Shown here piece after piece: positions 18,074 to 26,913 of a stretch of DNA of 64,000 bases. Numbering within the stretch: position 1 is the stretch's first letter; each line of letters starts with the position of its first letter. The notes beneath the pieces are model-generated. The model was not told the DNA's origin. It ran no database searches and worked only from the letters and a program-made list of their open reading frames with translations. Origin of the DNA: Paenibacillus sp. FSL R7-0273. Its GTDB lineage: Bacteria; Bacillota; Bacilli; Paenibacillales; Paenibacillaceae. A program made the translations under genes and the position numbers. The stretch spans positions 5,780,001 through 5,844,000 of the forward strand of contig NZ_CP009283.1 of the NCBI RefSeq assembly GCF_000758625.1. The letters run 5' to 3'.

Positions 18074-18733
18074 CTACACCCCTTTAAACACATTTAAACC
18101 CTGACGTAATTTGATTATATTATGAATTTTGTCGATCTGCATGGCACCGCTGGACAAATAGGCAAATTCCATACTGCTCTCCCGGGTCCCCCATTCATCC
18201 GGAGGACGGCTGATGCAATCGGCAATCCGCAGCTGGGTCGGGGTCAATAAAGAAGCGGCGATAATCGCCTCCTGATTGCCGTCCACACCAGCGTGGGCAA
18301 CGCCCCTGAGGGCTCCGAGTATATAAATATCCCCCGTACAGGTAATCGCTCCTCCAGGATTAACATCACCCAGATACAGAAGATTTCCTTCATGATGAAG
18401 CACTTGGCCTGAACGGACAATCCCGCTCATAATGAAGAGGGCGTCCGGGTCTGCTTCGGTACTTTCAACAACCGCATCTATGGAACGGATCAAGAGATTT
18501 CCCTGTCCCTTTAGAATATCCAGGACGGCCGCTTTATCTTCCTCGGTAACGGGACGGCTGCCCAGTTTGACATCCACGTGCACAATCGGTCCGGTTAGAA
18601 TATTCTGATGGCTGTGCTCCAGCTTGTAGCGTAGCTCATTTAAGAGATCTTCAAAGGGACACTTGTCGTCTAGCAGGAATACCAGGCCGTCCTTGATGCC
18701 CTTAATCCTCACGTGCTTGGATTTTACTGTCAT
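18074..18733 (-). CDS. minC: Septum site-determining protein MinC
   Basis: The FtsZ assembly inhibitor. The product has 219 residues: an N-terminal domain (about 1-100, HVRIKGIKDGLVFLLDD) that antagonises FtsZ, and a C-terminal beta-helix (about 115-215) rich in glycine turns (LYLGDVNPGGAITCTGDIYILGALRG) that binds MinD and dimerises. Its place between mreD and minD is the B. subtilis order. The start lies directly after a GGGG-rich ribosome binding site region. Confidence 0.95.
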   Translation of the reverse strand: MTVKSKHVRIKGIKDGLVFLLDDKCPFEDLLNELRYKLEHSHQNILTGPIVHVDVKLGSRPVTEEDKAAVLDILKGQGNLLIRSIDAVVESTEADPDALFIMSGIVRSGQVLHHEGNLLYLGDVNPGGAITCTGDIYILGALRGVAHAGVDGNQEAIIAASLLTPTQLRIADCISRPPDEWGTRESSMEFAYLSSGAMQIDKIHNIIKLRQGLNVFKGV

Positions 18734-18813
18734 ATGCCTGTCCCCCCATCCTCATTCATTCGTTCCGGATCAGGTGAATTCCTGCTTTGCCTGAAAGAAA
18801 TTGCATAGACCGG

Positions 18814-19344
18814 CTATGCCGCTTCTTCCTTGCGGGTCTCATTCTTAATCAGCTCCAGCTGACGCCTTACCGGAATATACAGAAGCAGCCCGACAGCAAA
18901 ATGGAACAGCATGGTCGGCAGCATATAATTCAAAAGCGCCCAGTTGTAAGGCTCCCTGTTCAGGTTGAACACACTGTATATGCCAAACAGGATACTGTCC
19001 TCCAGCAGGCTCCCGAGCAGCACAACCGTCATCATCAGCGGCAGCGGGGCACGGGGAAGCTGGAACAGCAGACCGATCAGATAGGCAGACACCCCCATTG
19101 CAAAGGAGTGGGCACCCAAAATTCTTCCGTAAAAAACCACATCATGCAGCATGCCAAAGGATAAACCCAGAATAAGTGCTGTATGCCGGTGATGGTAGAT
19201 GGTCACAAACAGAATTACGATAAAGACAAGATTAGGGATGATTCTCATCTGCCATACATTCGGAAGCAGCCATGGCAGAAGGGTTCCCTGAACAATAAAT
19301 AAAAGAAATAACAGCAGGATAAGAACTGATCTGCGCATCCTCAC
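18814..19344 (-). CDS. mreD: Rod shape-determining protein MreD
   Basis: An integral membrane protein of the elongasome. The product has 176 residues with about five hydrophobic segments. The start region (GTG 19344) overlaps the mreC TAG by one base, so it is translationally coupled. An ATG two codons in is possible but has no room for a ribosome binding site. The sequence shows the usual N-terminal hydrophobic run ILLLFLLFIVQGTLL and the family's weak conservation; the call rests on synteny plus topology. Confidence 0.9.
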   Translation of the reverse strand: MRMRRSVLILLLFLLFIVQGTLLPWLLPNVWQMRIIPNLVFIVILFVTIYHHRHTALILGLSFGMLHDVVFYGRILGAHSFAMGVSAYLIGLLFQLPRAPLPLMMTVVLLGSLLEDSILFGIYSVFNLNREPYNWALLNYMLPTMLFHFAVGLLLYIPVRRQLELIKNETRKEEAA

Positions 19345-20222
19345 TATTCAACACGCTCCTCCGTGAACACCACAAACAGGTCCTTCCAGTCCTGGAAATT
19401 GGCGCTCGGCTCAATCAGGGCAGTCGATGTATATCCGTAAGCCCCCTCCTGAACGCTTTTGACGGTTCCGATGGTCAAGCCGCGCGGGTACACACCGCCG
19501 CTTCCCTTGGAAATGATGGTATCCCCTGCGGCAATCGGATCACCGACCGGAATCTTATTCATCTCCAGCAATCCGGACTGCGGATCATAGCTCTCAATCA
19601 TACCGAAGCTGTCCTGCTCTTTGTTCAGTGCGGTTCCGGCAATCGGCGGCTGGGAGTTGGGATCGTTGATATCCATCATCGTCATCAGCTTCACCGTTGA
19701 GGTGAAGTTGCTCACCTGGCTGATAACGCCAACCATCCCTTCCGGAGAAATTACTGACATGTTGGGTTTAATGCCGTCCTTTAAACCGAGATCAATAACA
19801 ACAGAGCTGTTGTTTGGTTCTGTCACCAGGCTGATTACCTGGGCAATGTGCAGCTCATAATCGTACAGTTTCTTTTGGGCTTCCTTGAAATCAAGCAGTA
19901 CTTTATATCTTTCATTATCCGCATTAGTGAAATTATAGATAGCTTTATCCCGCGCATACTGGGCGGCCAGAATTTTGAGCCGCTCGTTCTCCTCGGCCAG
20001 ATCATGCAGATTGCCGATATCTTGGAAGAAGCCCGCTACATATCCAGCGGGCTTGTAGAACAAATTTTGCACGAATCCGGTCGTATCGCGTAGAAAGTTC
20101 TCCGGCCAGGACAAGGACTTCCTTGTCCCCAGGCTGAAGCCCATAACCACGATGAACATTACCAGTGTAATCAGCAGGATGAACAGACGTTTATTGTTAA
20201 ACAATTTAAACAGTTTCAACAC
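19344..20222 (-). CDS. mreC: Rod shape-determining protein MreC
   Basis: A bitopic elongasome protein that links MreB to extracytoplasmic synthases. The product has 292 residues: one N-terminal membrane segment (about 12-32), a coiled coil (about 72-115, LAEENERLKILAAQYARDK) and two beta domains typical of MreC (NSSVVIDLGLKDGIKPNMSV; PVGDPIAAGDTIISKGSGGVYPRGL). The start is probably GTG 20222; a TTG follows directly. mreB ends 60 nt upstream. Confidence 0.94.
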   Translation of the reverse strand: MLKLFKLFNNKRLFILLITLVMFIVVMGFSLGTRKSLSWPENFLRDTTGFVQNLFYKPAGYVAGFFQDIGNLHDLAEENERLKILAAQYARDKAIYNFTNADNERYKVLLDFKEAQKKLYDYELHIAQVISLVTEPNNSSVVIDLGLKDGIKPNMSVISPEGMVGVISQVSNFTSTVKLMTMMDINDPNSQPPIAGTALNKEQDSFGMIESYDPQSGLLEMNKIPVGDPIAAGDTIISKGSGGVYPRGLTIGTVKSVQEGAYGYTSTALIEPSANFQDWKDLFVVFTEERVE

Positions 20223-20281
20223 CCTCTAACAACCGTATTCCACCCGTATCAGGGGTTGATGTACACAATCAGCAGTAAGCC

Positions 20282-21316
20282 TTAGCGTTTCGTACGCAGT
20301 CCTGTATTGTTGCGGCTCTTGAACAAATGAATGTTCTCCAGTGCCTTGCCTGTACCGATCGCGACGCAGTCCAGCGGATTCTCGGCTACAATAACCGGCA
20401 TTCCTGTCTCACGTGCCAGCAGCTTGTCCAGATTGCGCAGCAGTGCGCCACCGCCGGTCAGCACAATGCCCCGGTCCATAATGTCGGCCGCCAGCTCCGG
20501 CGGACATTTCTCAAGCGTTACTTTTACAGCTTCAACAATCGCATTTACCGTATCCGACAAAGCTTCACAAATCTCATCCGAGGTAATGGTCAGCGTCTTA
20601 GGCAGTCCGGTAACCAGGTCGCGGCCGCGGATTTCCATCGTTTCAGCCTTCTCCAGCGGCAGTGCTGAACCGACATCCATCTTCAGCTGCTCGGAGGTGC
20701 GTTCACCGATCATCAGGTTATACTGGCGTTTGATGTACTGGATAATTGACTCATCCGCTTCATCGCCGGCCACACGTACAGAACGGCTGGTTACAATACC
20801 GCCAAGTGAAATAACCGCAACTTCCGTTGTTCCTCCGCCGATATCCACCACCATGCTGCCTGTCGGCTCCCATACCGGAAGATCCGCACCAATGGCCGCA
20901 GCAAAAGGCTCTTCAATAATGTAGGCTTCACGTGCGCCCGCCTGTCTGGTTGCATCCTCAACGGCACGCTGCTCCACTGCAGTAATGCCGGAAGGTACAC
21001 AGACCATCACGTTCGGATGGCGCTGGAACATGGAGCGCTGCTTCTGCGCCTGGCGGATGAAATATTTGATCATCGTCGCCGTTGTATCAAAGTCGGCAAT
21101 AACGCCGTCTTTCATCGGACGGATGGCACGGATGTTGCCCGGCGTGCGTCCGATCATTTTTTTGGCGGATTCGCCCACTGCTTCAATCGTCTTAGTATCC
21201 GTATTAATGGCAACCACGGAAGGCTCTCTTACTACAATTCCCTTACCGCGAACATAGACAAGCGTATTTGCTGTCCCCAGGTCAATCCCCAAATCTTTCG
21301 TAAAACCACCTAACAT
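20282..21316 (-). CDS. mreB: Actin-like protein MreB
   Basis: A bacterial actin that orients lateral wall synthesis. The product has 344 residues with [12 protein letters not shown] (phosphate 1), [19 protein letters not shown] (phosphate 2) and [12 protein letters not shown] (adenosine motif). ATG 21316 has AAAGGAG upstream. It is the first gene of mreBCD, after radC (41 nt). Length and motifs are complete. Confidence 0.97.
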   Translation of the reverse strand: MLGGFTKDLGIDLGTANTLVYVRGKGIVVREPSVVAINTDTKTIEAVGESAKKMIGRTPGNIRAIRPMKDGVIADFDTTATMIKYFIRQAQKQRSMFQRHPNVMVCVPSGITAVEQRAVEDATRQAGAREAYIIEEPFAAAIGADLPVWEPTGSMVVDIGGGTTEVAVISLGGIVTSRSVRVAGDEADESIIQYIKRQYNLMIGERTSEQLKMDVGSALPLEKAETMEIRGRDLVTGLPKTLTITSDEICEALSDTVNAIVEAVKVTLEKCPPELAADIMDRGIVLTGGGALLRNLDKLLARETGMPVIVAENPLDCVAIGTGKALENIHLFKSRNNTGLRTKR

Positions 21317-21356
21317 GCTTGTATTCTCCTTTTCCTAATGAATCTGCACAATTATA

Positions 21357-22046
21357 TTACATTAAGCCTTTTTCTTTCAAACTTACAAACCGGCTGTCGC
21401 CGATAATCAGATGATCCAGCACGTCAATTCCAACAATCTCGCCTGCCTGAACCAGCCTGGATGTCAGAGCGATATCCTCGGGACTTGGCGCAGGGTCGCC
21501 GCTCGGATGGTTATGCGCACAGATAATTGCCGCACTGCTGTATTTCATCGCAGCCCGGAATACCTCGCGCGGATGCACAATCGAAGCGTTGAGGCTGCCC
21601 ATCGACAAGGTCTCCTGCGAAATGACATGATTCTTCGTGTTCAGGAACAGACAGACGAAATGCTCCTTCTGCAGATAGCGCAGCTGCTCGGTCAGAATTT
21701 CTGCTGCATCCTGCGGGCTGCGGATGATGACCGGCTCAGTAAGCCTGGAGTTCGCCATCCGCCTGCCCAGTTCTATGCCTGCTTTCAGTTGCACCGCCTT
21801 GGCAGGGCCGATGCCTTTGATATTCGTAAGTTCTTCAATGCTGAGGTCCGCGAGCCCGCGGAGTCCGCCTGAATGGCCCAGCAGCTGCTGGGCGATGTGA
21901 ATGGCTGATTCCCGGCGCGTTCCCGTGCGCAGGAGTATGGCCAGCAGCTCTGCCTGGCTCAGTGATTCCGCCCCATAATGCATCATGCGCTCTCGTGGTC
22001 GTTCTTCATGGGGGAGGTCCCGCAGCATAAACGGTTGCGACTCCAT
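21357..22046 (-). CDS. radC: DNA repair protein RadC (JAMM family)
   Basis: The product has 229 residues. The N-terminal helix-hairpin-helix (about 40-95, LTNIKGIGPAKAVQLKAGIELGRR) suggests DNA contact. The C-terminal MPN/JAMM domain has an intact metalloprotease-like motif AHNHPSGDPAPS with an upstream catalytic Glu. The name is historical and its cellular function is unsettled. It lies between maf and mreB as in B. subtilis. Confidence 0.94.
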   Translation of the reverse strand: MESQPFMLRDLPHEERPRERMMHYGAESLSQAELLAILLRTGTRRESAIHIAQQLLGHSGGLRGLADLSIEELTNIKGIGPAKAVQLKAGIELGRRMANSRLTEPVIIRSPQDAAEILTEQLRYLQKEHFVCLFLNTKNHVISQETLSMGSLNASIVHPREVFRAAMKYSSAAIICAHNHPSGDPAPSPEDIALTSRLVQAGEIVGIDVLDHLIIGDSRFVSLKEKGLM

Positions 22047-22066
22047 CCCTATCCCTCTCTCCTGTA

Positions 22067-22675
22067 CTATCCTTGCCGGCCCAGCACAGATATGCCAAAC
22101 CGGGGCAGCATGCCGCCAAGCAGCGACAGCGGCAGCCCGACCACATTGAAATAACAGCCCTGGATCTCTTCGACAAATGTCGCACCGAGTCCTTGAATCG
22201 CATAGGAGCCGGCTTTGTCAGCAGGCTCGCCGGTCGCTATGTAAGCTGAGATCTCATCTTCGCTGAGCGCCCTCATCGTTACTGAGGTTACGCGGTGCGC
22301 TACCTCAGACCTGCCGTCCGGCAGTCCGATGCAGGCAACGCCGGTATACACCTGATGGGTACGGCCCTGAAGCATGCTCAGCATGGCGTGGCTGTCCTGC
22401 TCATCCGCCGGCTTGCCGAGCACTTTACCGTCCAGCACAACAATCGTGTCGCTGCCGACAACAACCGCATTCCGCTCTCCGGCAGCAGACACTGCAGCCT
22501 GCGCTTTGCGCAGGGCAAGGGTATGCACGATCATCTCCGGGGTGTAGTCCGCAGGTGTACTTTCATCCGCATCGCTGACCAGCACCTCAAACGGCAGGCC
22601 GAGATTGGACAAAAGCTCGCGGCGGCGCGGCGAGCCTGAAGCAAGAATAATGATTCGCGGGTTGTCATGCTCCAC
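22067..22675 (-). CDS. maf: Maf-family nucleotide pyrophosphatase
   Basis: Maf proteins hydrolyse dTTP, UTP and modified pyrimidine triphosphates and can inhibit septation. The product has 202 residues with the substrate motif LASGSPRRRELL (about 11-22), the catalytic aspartate region VVGSDTIVVLDGKVLGKP, and DKAGSYAIQGLG. The start is GTG 22675 with an AAGGGA ribosome binding site about 12 bases upstream. It sits between the DUF4321 gene and radC, 20 nt from the latter. Confidence 0.93.
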   Translation of the reverse strand: MEHDNPRIIILASGSPRRRELLSNLGLPFEVLVSDADESTPADYTPEMIVHTLALRKAQAAVSAAGERNAVVVGSDTIVVLDGKVLGKPADEQDSHAMLSMLQGRTHQVYTGVACIGLPDGRSEVAHRVTSVTMRALSEDEISAYIATGEPADKAGSYAIQGLGATFVEEIQGCYFNVVGLPLSLLGGMLPRFGISVLGRQG

Positions 22676-22712
22676 TGTATAAAACGTCCCTTCTAAAATC
22701 AGCAGCTGAAAG

Positions 22713-22958
22713 CTACAGCCTGCGGTACAGCCACACGGCTGTAATCATACCGGCAAGACTGAGCAGGTTCAATTTCAAATGAATGGTGATGTCATAGGTT
22801 ATGATGTCCAAATCGGCTTGCGGCGACCACTTGAGTATAGTCGAGGCTGTAAGCAAAGACAGGGCTTTTACAGGCTCCAGCAGCTTGGCAATCCACGCCC
22901 CGGCAAGCCAGCCCAGAATAAGAAATAACAGCAGTGTTCCTACATTTTTCTTCTTCAT
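22713..22958 (-). CDS. DUF4321 membrane protein
   Basis: The product has 81 residues with two hydrophobic segments (about 6-27 and 62-79) separated by a short polar loop. The family occurs next to maf in Paenibacillus and related bacteria and has no known function. ATG 22958 is preceded by GAGGGAAG. It is the first gene of the maf-radC-mreBCD-minCD strand; upstream lies a repeat-rich non-coding region. Confidence 0.8.
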   Translation of the reverse strand: MKKKNVGTLLLFLILGWLAGAWIAKLLEPVKALSLLTASTILKWSPQADLDIITYDITIHLKLNLLSLAGMITAVWLYRRL

Positions 22959-23125
22959 CCACGTCTTCCCTCGCCATTTTTTGACACCCTAATTATTATA
23001 CGGTGAAACGGGGCTCAATACAAACTCAAAATCCGCAGCGGAAATGATTACCACCGGACATGCCTCAGCCGCGTATTGGGCGTGCGGGATACAAGTCCTG
23101 CGGAGCGTCTTGGTGGATAGGTATA

Positions 23126-23168
23126 AGGTTGGGGTTGGGGTTGGGGTTGGGGTTGGGGTTGGGGTTCA
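23126..23168 (+). repeat. TTGGGG tandem run (telomere-like, G-quadruplex-forming)
   Basis: Six near-perfect TTGGGG hexamers in a row, the repeat unit of ciliate telomeres, giving at least five runs of four G. It lies in a 0.9-kb gene-free region (22959-23847) and directly precedes the octamer minisatellite. No gene function is assigned. Confidence 0.95.
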
Positions 23169-23490
23169 CTTGCTGGGGTGCTTAGGTGCTTAGGTGCTTA
23201 GTTGCTGGGTGGCTGAGTGGCTCGGTGGCTAAGTTGCTGGGGTGCTGGGTGGCTCTGAGTTGCTCGGTGGCTGAGTGGCTCGGGTGCTCGGGTGCTCGGG
23301 TGCTGGGTGGCTCTGAGTTGCTCGGTGGCTGAGTGGCTCGGGTGCTCGGGTGCTCGGGTGCTCGGGTGCTGGGTGGCTCTGAGTTGCTGAGTTGCTCGGT
23401 GGCTAAGTTGCTCGGTGGCTGGGTGGCTGAGTTGCTCGGTGGCTGGGTGGCTGAGTTGCTCGGTGGCTGGGTCGGTTACTCGGTTAGCGG
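23169..23490 (+). repeat. Octamer minisatellite (RGTKGCTN unit)
   Basis: About forty degenerate 8-bp units such as GGTGGCTG, AGTTGCTC and GGGTGCTC fill this stretch. A block of about 60 bp (GGTGGCTCTGAGTTGCTC... then three or four GGGTGCTC) occurs twice in full, showing a higher-order duplication. Because 3 x 8 bp equals 8 codons, an open minus-strand frame with an ATEQLSHP-type octapeptide results. It starts in adjoining repeat sequence and is not taken as a gene. Confidence 0.9.
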
Positions 23491-23521
23491 CCCAAAGGTC
23501 CGCAGACGTGGGGCCTCTAAA

Positions 23522-23710
23522 TTTAGTTGGATTTTCGACAGTTAATTCCTCCAACTTTCTACTTTTTTAATCATTAGGTGGAAATTAGTCACTTAATTTA
23601 GCAAAAAAACCTGATTACAGCGGAATCCGGTAAATTAAGTGTCCTTTTTCCCACTAATATTCTTTTTTCGATGGCTGATGAGGAATTAGGTGACGAATTT
23701 CCACTTAATT
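23522..23710. repeat. Four-module inverted intergenic element, copy 1
   Basis: Four 26-bp modules start at 23522, 23573, 23633 and 23684 (spacing 51, 60, 51). Modules 1 and 2 read TTTAGTTGGATTTTCGACAG or close variants; modules 3 and 4 are the reverse complement type, AATTAAGTG...CCCACTAAT. The whole element is thus a large interrupted palindrome. The same layout recurs at 42914-43102. The remaining part of this gene-free stretch (23711-23796) holds nothing I recognise. Confidence 0.8.
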
Positions 23711-23796
23711 TGTTCATCAACCTTCATTAATCCGCCATTCCCCTCCATCACTCATCCACATAAGCGAATAATAAGCATTATGATGTCAGGACATAG

Positions 23797-23840
23797 AAGC
23801 ATCCCCCGGTACTGCGGGTTAACGCAGCCGGGGGATGCTT
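23797..23840 (-). terminator. Terminator of spoIIB
   Basis: A long stem, AAGCATCCCCCGG ... CCGGGGGATGCTT, 7 nt after the spoIIB stop. Its T-tract is short on either strand (CTTC on minus), but the stem is very stable. Confidence 0.75.
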
Positions 23841-23847
23841 GTTCAGA

Positions 23848-25464
23848 CTATTTAAGTAAAGACAGCAGGGTCTTCTGGCCGGCGAGGAAGCTCAGCACGG
23901 ATTCCTGTACTTCCCAGAGCAGGCCCTGTGCCTGGTTCTTATTGTATTCGTTCAGAGCAGCGATTCCCTGGCTCGCCGATTTCTCCAGGCCGGCGCACAG
24001 GCTCTGGCCCTCAGCGCTTAAACCGGGCTCCAGCGCTTTGACCGCTTCAGTCCATTTCATATGCAGATCCGTGACGGCAGCGGTATCGGCTGGACCGCCG
24101 GCTCCGCTGAGCAACGTAGCGGACAGGCCGCTTAGCTCATTCAGCAGCTCAGCGCTGGCTGCGAAATAGCTGTTTACCGCCTCTGCCTGCCCGGCAAAAA
24201 CAGCCTGCTCTGCAGCCGGCAGTGTTACCTCCCGGACGTAGAGCTCAATCCCCTGATGCTGCAGTCCGCTGCTCAGAAGCTTAGCCTGCTCACGGTCAGG
24301 CGACATCCCGGCATATACGCGGTTTCCCCCGTCAGGATCAGTCCCGGCAGCAAGCCCCGCAGCAAGCAGCTCCTGCTGTGCCTGCTCTGCTCCGTCAGGA
24401 GTGCTGAACACCCCGTATTGCAGCAGGTAGTAGCTCTGCGCAGCAATGGCAACCGGAATGCGTCCGGCAGCGCTGCTCTCTCCGGCGGCCGGCAGGCCGG
24501 TAGCCGCATCAACCGGCTGTCCGGAGGCGCCAGCGGCTTCATTCTGCACAGCCGCCGGATTCGCAGGCCCGTCTGCGCTGTCGTTCACGCCGCTGATGAA
24601 GTTCAACGCCGCATAGCCCAGCAGCAGGCCTGTGCCAAGCGCTCCGGCAACGGAAAGGGCAAATTTCCACCAGCGGGCAGGCCGCCGTGTCTGGTAGTAG
24701 CCTCCGTTCCCGTAGCCGAGCCCGGAGTAGGATATGTCCCCGAATTCCCGGGGCTCCTCGTCCTCCGGAGGCTCAGAATACTGCGTATTATATCCGTACT
24801 GATCCTCCGCATCATTATCCTGAATACGGCGCGGGCTTTTCTCCCACAAATCGGTCACCGGCTCAGCCCGGAAGAAGGTAGATTCTGAGCTGACAGATCC
24901 GGAGCTGCGGCCTGAGGTCTCCCATTCCACATACCGTACAGGCTGCAGCCCCGGTTCAAATCCTCTGTCATTTCGGCCCACGTTCTGATCCCGTCCAGCC
25001 GGTTCACCCGCCGTATCATACGGCCAGACATCAGCCGAAGCATTCGCATTCGCATTGCCATTCGCATTGCCATTCGCATTCACATTGGCATCCGCATTTG
25101 CTTTAGCATTACGATAGGACACTATATTATAATTTTTGCCGGTTTTATTATTCCTGTCAGCACTGTATTCCCCGCCGGTCTTATAACTCCCGCCAGCATT
25201 GTACTCCCCGCCAGCCTTATAACTCCCGCCAGCACTGTACTCCCCGCCAACGCTAGTATGTCTGTCCGCACTTCCGTCCCCGTCAACGCTGCTAATCCTG
25301 CCCGGACTTTTATCCCCGTCAGCACTGTTATTCCTGTCTGCGCTATAGTCACTGGCCGTTCCGAGAGAGCCGCGGCCGGACTCGCGTCCCCCGCTTTTCC
25401 CTGCCTGTCCATCCTTACCTGTGCCTGTATCAAAGCGGAACGTCATCTTTCCGTTAGTCAACAT
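23848..25464 (-). CDS. spoIIB: SpoIIB-like sporulation protein with SPOR domain
   Basis: The product has 538 residues. The N-terminal half (about 20-250) is low-complexity: decapeptide-like repeats (GGSYKAGGEYNAGGSYKTGG) and an Asn-Ala run coded by GCATTC-type hexamers. A single membrane segment lies at about 268-290 (WWKFALSVAGALGTGLLLGY). The extracytoplasmic part has a SPOR domain (about 338-415, YYLLQYGVFSTPDGAEQAQQEL) that binds denuded glycan, and a helical tail. SpoIIB helps engulfment and septal thinning in B. subtilis, where it lies between folC and maf, as here. ATG 25464 has only a weak GGGGTG site; an internal ATG at 25446 is an alternative. Confidence 0.75.
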   Translation of the reverse strand: MLTNGKMTFRFDTGTGKDGQAGKSGGRESGRGSLGTASDYSADRNNSADGDKSPGRISSVDGDGSADRHTSVGGEYSAGGSYKAGGEYNAGGSYKTGGEYSADRNNKTGKNYNIVSYRNAKANADANVNANGNANGNANANASADVWPYDTAGEPAGRDQNVGRNDRGFEPGLQPVRYVEWETSGRSSGSVSSESTFFRAEPVTDLWEKSPRRIQDNDAEDQYGYNTQYSEPPEDEEPREFGDISYSGLGYGNGGYYQTRRPARWWKFALSVAGALGTGLLLGYAALNFISGVNDSADGPANPAAVQNEAAGASGQPVDAATGLPAAGESSAAGRIPVAIAAQSYYLLQYGVFSTPDGAEQAQQELLAAGLAAGTDPDGGNRVYAGMSPDREQAKLLSSGLQHQGIELYVREVTLPAAEQAVFAGQAEAVNSYFAASAELLNELSGLSATLLSGAGGPADTAAVTDLHMKWTEAVKALEPGLSAEGQSLCAGLEKSASQGIAALNEYNKNQAQGLLWEVQESVLSFLAGQKTLLSLLK

Positions 25465-25551
25465 CTACACCCCACTATCCTAATTTCGTTAATAGAATAT
25501 ATGATAGAGAGGAGGGTTATATGCTATTTTGCGATAATAATATTACTATAT

Positions 25552-26730
25552 TTACACCAGGCTAAGCACCTTAGCCTTAACGCTGCCGGCTTCATAATGC
25601 TTCTGCAGTGTCCGGTAAGCCTGATCGGCGATAATCGCTCCCAGCTCCGGCGTCTGCAGCAGCCTCAGCACATGGCCTGCAGTTTCCCCGGTGGTGCCGG
25701 CCAGCAGAATGTTGCGCCCCGGCTCACAGGTCAGGCCTTCTGCACTCTTCACCCCGGTAACCACCGGCGTACGCAGCGCCCACGCTTCCAGAATGCGCAG
25801 CTGGCCGCCGCAGCCCTCACGCAGTGAGGCGACTACGGCCTTGGAACGGCGGATATAGTCAGACGCATCCCCGCCCTCTATGACAATTACAGAGGAATCC
25901 AGCTTGGCCAGCGCGGACACCTCAGGATGAATCTCCCGCCCGACAATGTAGCATTTGCAATGCGGAACCTTGTCCTTAATCAGCGGGTACACTTTCTTAT
26001 AAAAGGTCAGTGCAGTATCCCTGCCCTGGCTTGTATGCATATTCCAGTGCAGCAGAACCGCATCCTCCTTGACGGGAGGCTCGCTGTAGACGTAGTCGTC
26101 CATGTCAATGAACTGCGGCACGACATGAACCTTGCCCGCATCTGCAAAGGACAGAGCCTTGAAGGATAAGGCTTCCCACTCCGAGGCAGTCAGCAGCAGC
26201 CCGGTCTTGTTCAGCAGCCTGCGCTCATCACGCCGGGACAGCGCTGCATTCAGCATATGGTAGCGTCTGCTTAAGCCGCGTTTGCCGGCTGCCTTGCCCT
26301 CTGCCTGCCGGCTCTCCAGCCGCAGGGCATCTGTAATGATAACGGCATCCGGCAGCAGCGAAGACAACAGGTCGATGCTGCTGCCAGGCAGACCCCTGGT
26401 AATAAATACATGGCTGTATTGATTGGACCCGCACAGGCGTCTGATCTCAGCCTGCAGATCCTTATCCGTCTCGGTATGGAAGGTGCTCCCGCGCAGCTTA
26501 TTGAGCGAATTCCTCAGTATCGTATGCGGCCTCGGCGCCGGCGTAACGGCATGTATTCTTAACGCAGGGTCGGGCCTCAGCTGGGTGTTACGGCTGCTGC
26601 AGAACTCCAGCAAATCAATATCAAACCGCTCCATCAGGATGCGAATCATCCCTTCGGTGCGGGCTTCTTCCTCTACATCTTCCTCCAGCCCCCGGTTCCG
26701 GGCGGACAGGTACAGCAGCTTCTCTCTCAT
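25552..26730 (-). CDS. Divergent glycosyltransferase-like protein (GT4/PslH-like), possibly inactive
   Basis: The product has 392 residues with a GT-B-like layout. It is clearly a paralogue of the next gene upstream (shared VIITDA..ES, ILEAWALRTPVVTG...AEGL, and an identical C-terminus ending LSLV). Key family positions differ from that copy. The N-terminal DSGGK loop is replaced by LEEDVEEEA, the GNMNYFPN segment by WNMHTSQG, and EGSGTRLK by EGCGGQLR. It may have changed substrate or lost activity. AAGGAG precedes ATG 26730. The substrate is unknown; an envelope polysaccharide or spore glycan is possible. Confidence 0.7.
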   Translation of the reverse strand: MREKLLYLSARNRGLEEDVEEEARTEGMIRILMERFDIDLLEFCSSRNTQLRPDPALRIHAVTPAPRPHTILRNSLNKLRGSTFHTETDKDLQAEIRRLCGSNQYSHVFITRGLPGSSIDLLSSLLPDAVIITDALRLESRQAEGKAAGKRGLSRRYHMLNAALSRRDERRLLNKTGLLLTASEWEALSFKALSFADAGKVHVVPQFIDMDDYVYSEPPVKEDAVLLHWNMHTSQGRDTALTFYKKVYPLIKDKVPHCKCYIVGREIHPEVSALAKLDSSVIVIEGGDASDYIRRSKAVVASLREGCGGQLRILEAWALRTPVVTGVKSAEGLTCEPGRNILLAGTTGETAGHVLRLLQTPELGAIIADQAYRTLQKHYEAGSVKAKVLSLV

Positions 26731-26780
26731 CTCTCTACTCCTTGGCCTGTATAAATAACGGATAACAGCTTCTTCCGCAG

Positions 26781-26807
26781 AAAAAGCAAGCCGGATACAT
26801 ATCCGGC
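26781..26807 (-). terminator. Terminator between the two glycosyltransferases
   Basis: Minus-strand hairpin GCCGGATA-TG-TATCCGGC followed by TTGCTTTTTC. It ends the transcript of the upstream glycosyltransferase, so the two paralogues are probably transcribed separately. Confidence 0.75.
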
Positions 26808-26913
26808 CGCCCGTTATGAAACTTTAGTTGTAGATCAATAGTAGCGCAATTTTCTGCAGAAGACTGTCGATTCATGGGAGATTTTATTAAAAAACTTATA
26901 AATATGAATATCT

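Noticed and set aside
23198..23554. Minus-strand 118-codon frame with ATEQLSH octapeptide repeats
   Set aside because: It is the octamer minisatellite read in frame plus part of an intergenic module; no ribosome binding site or conserved domain.
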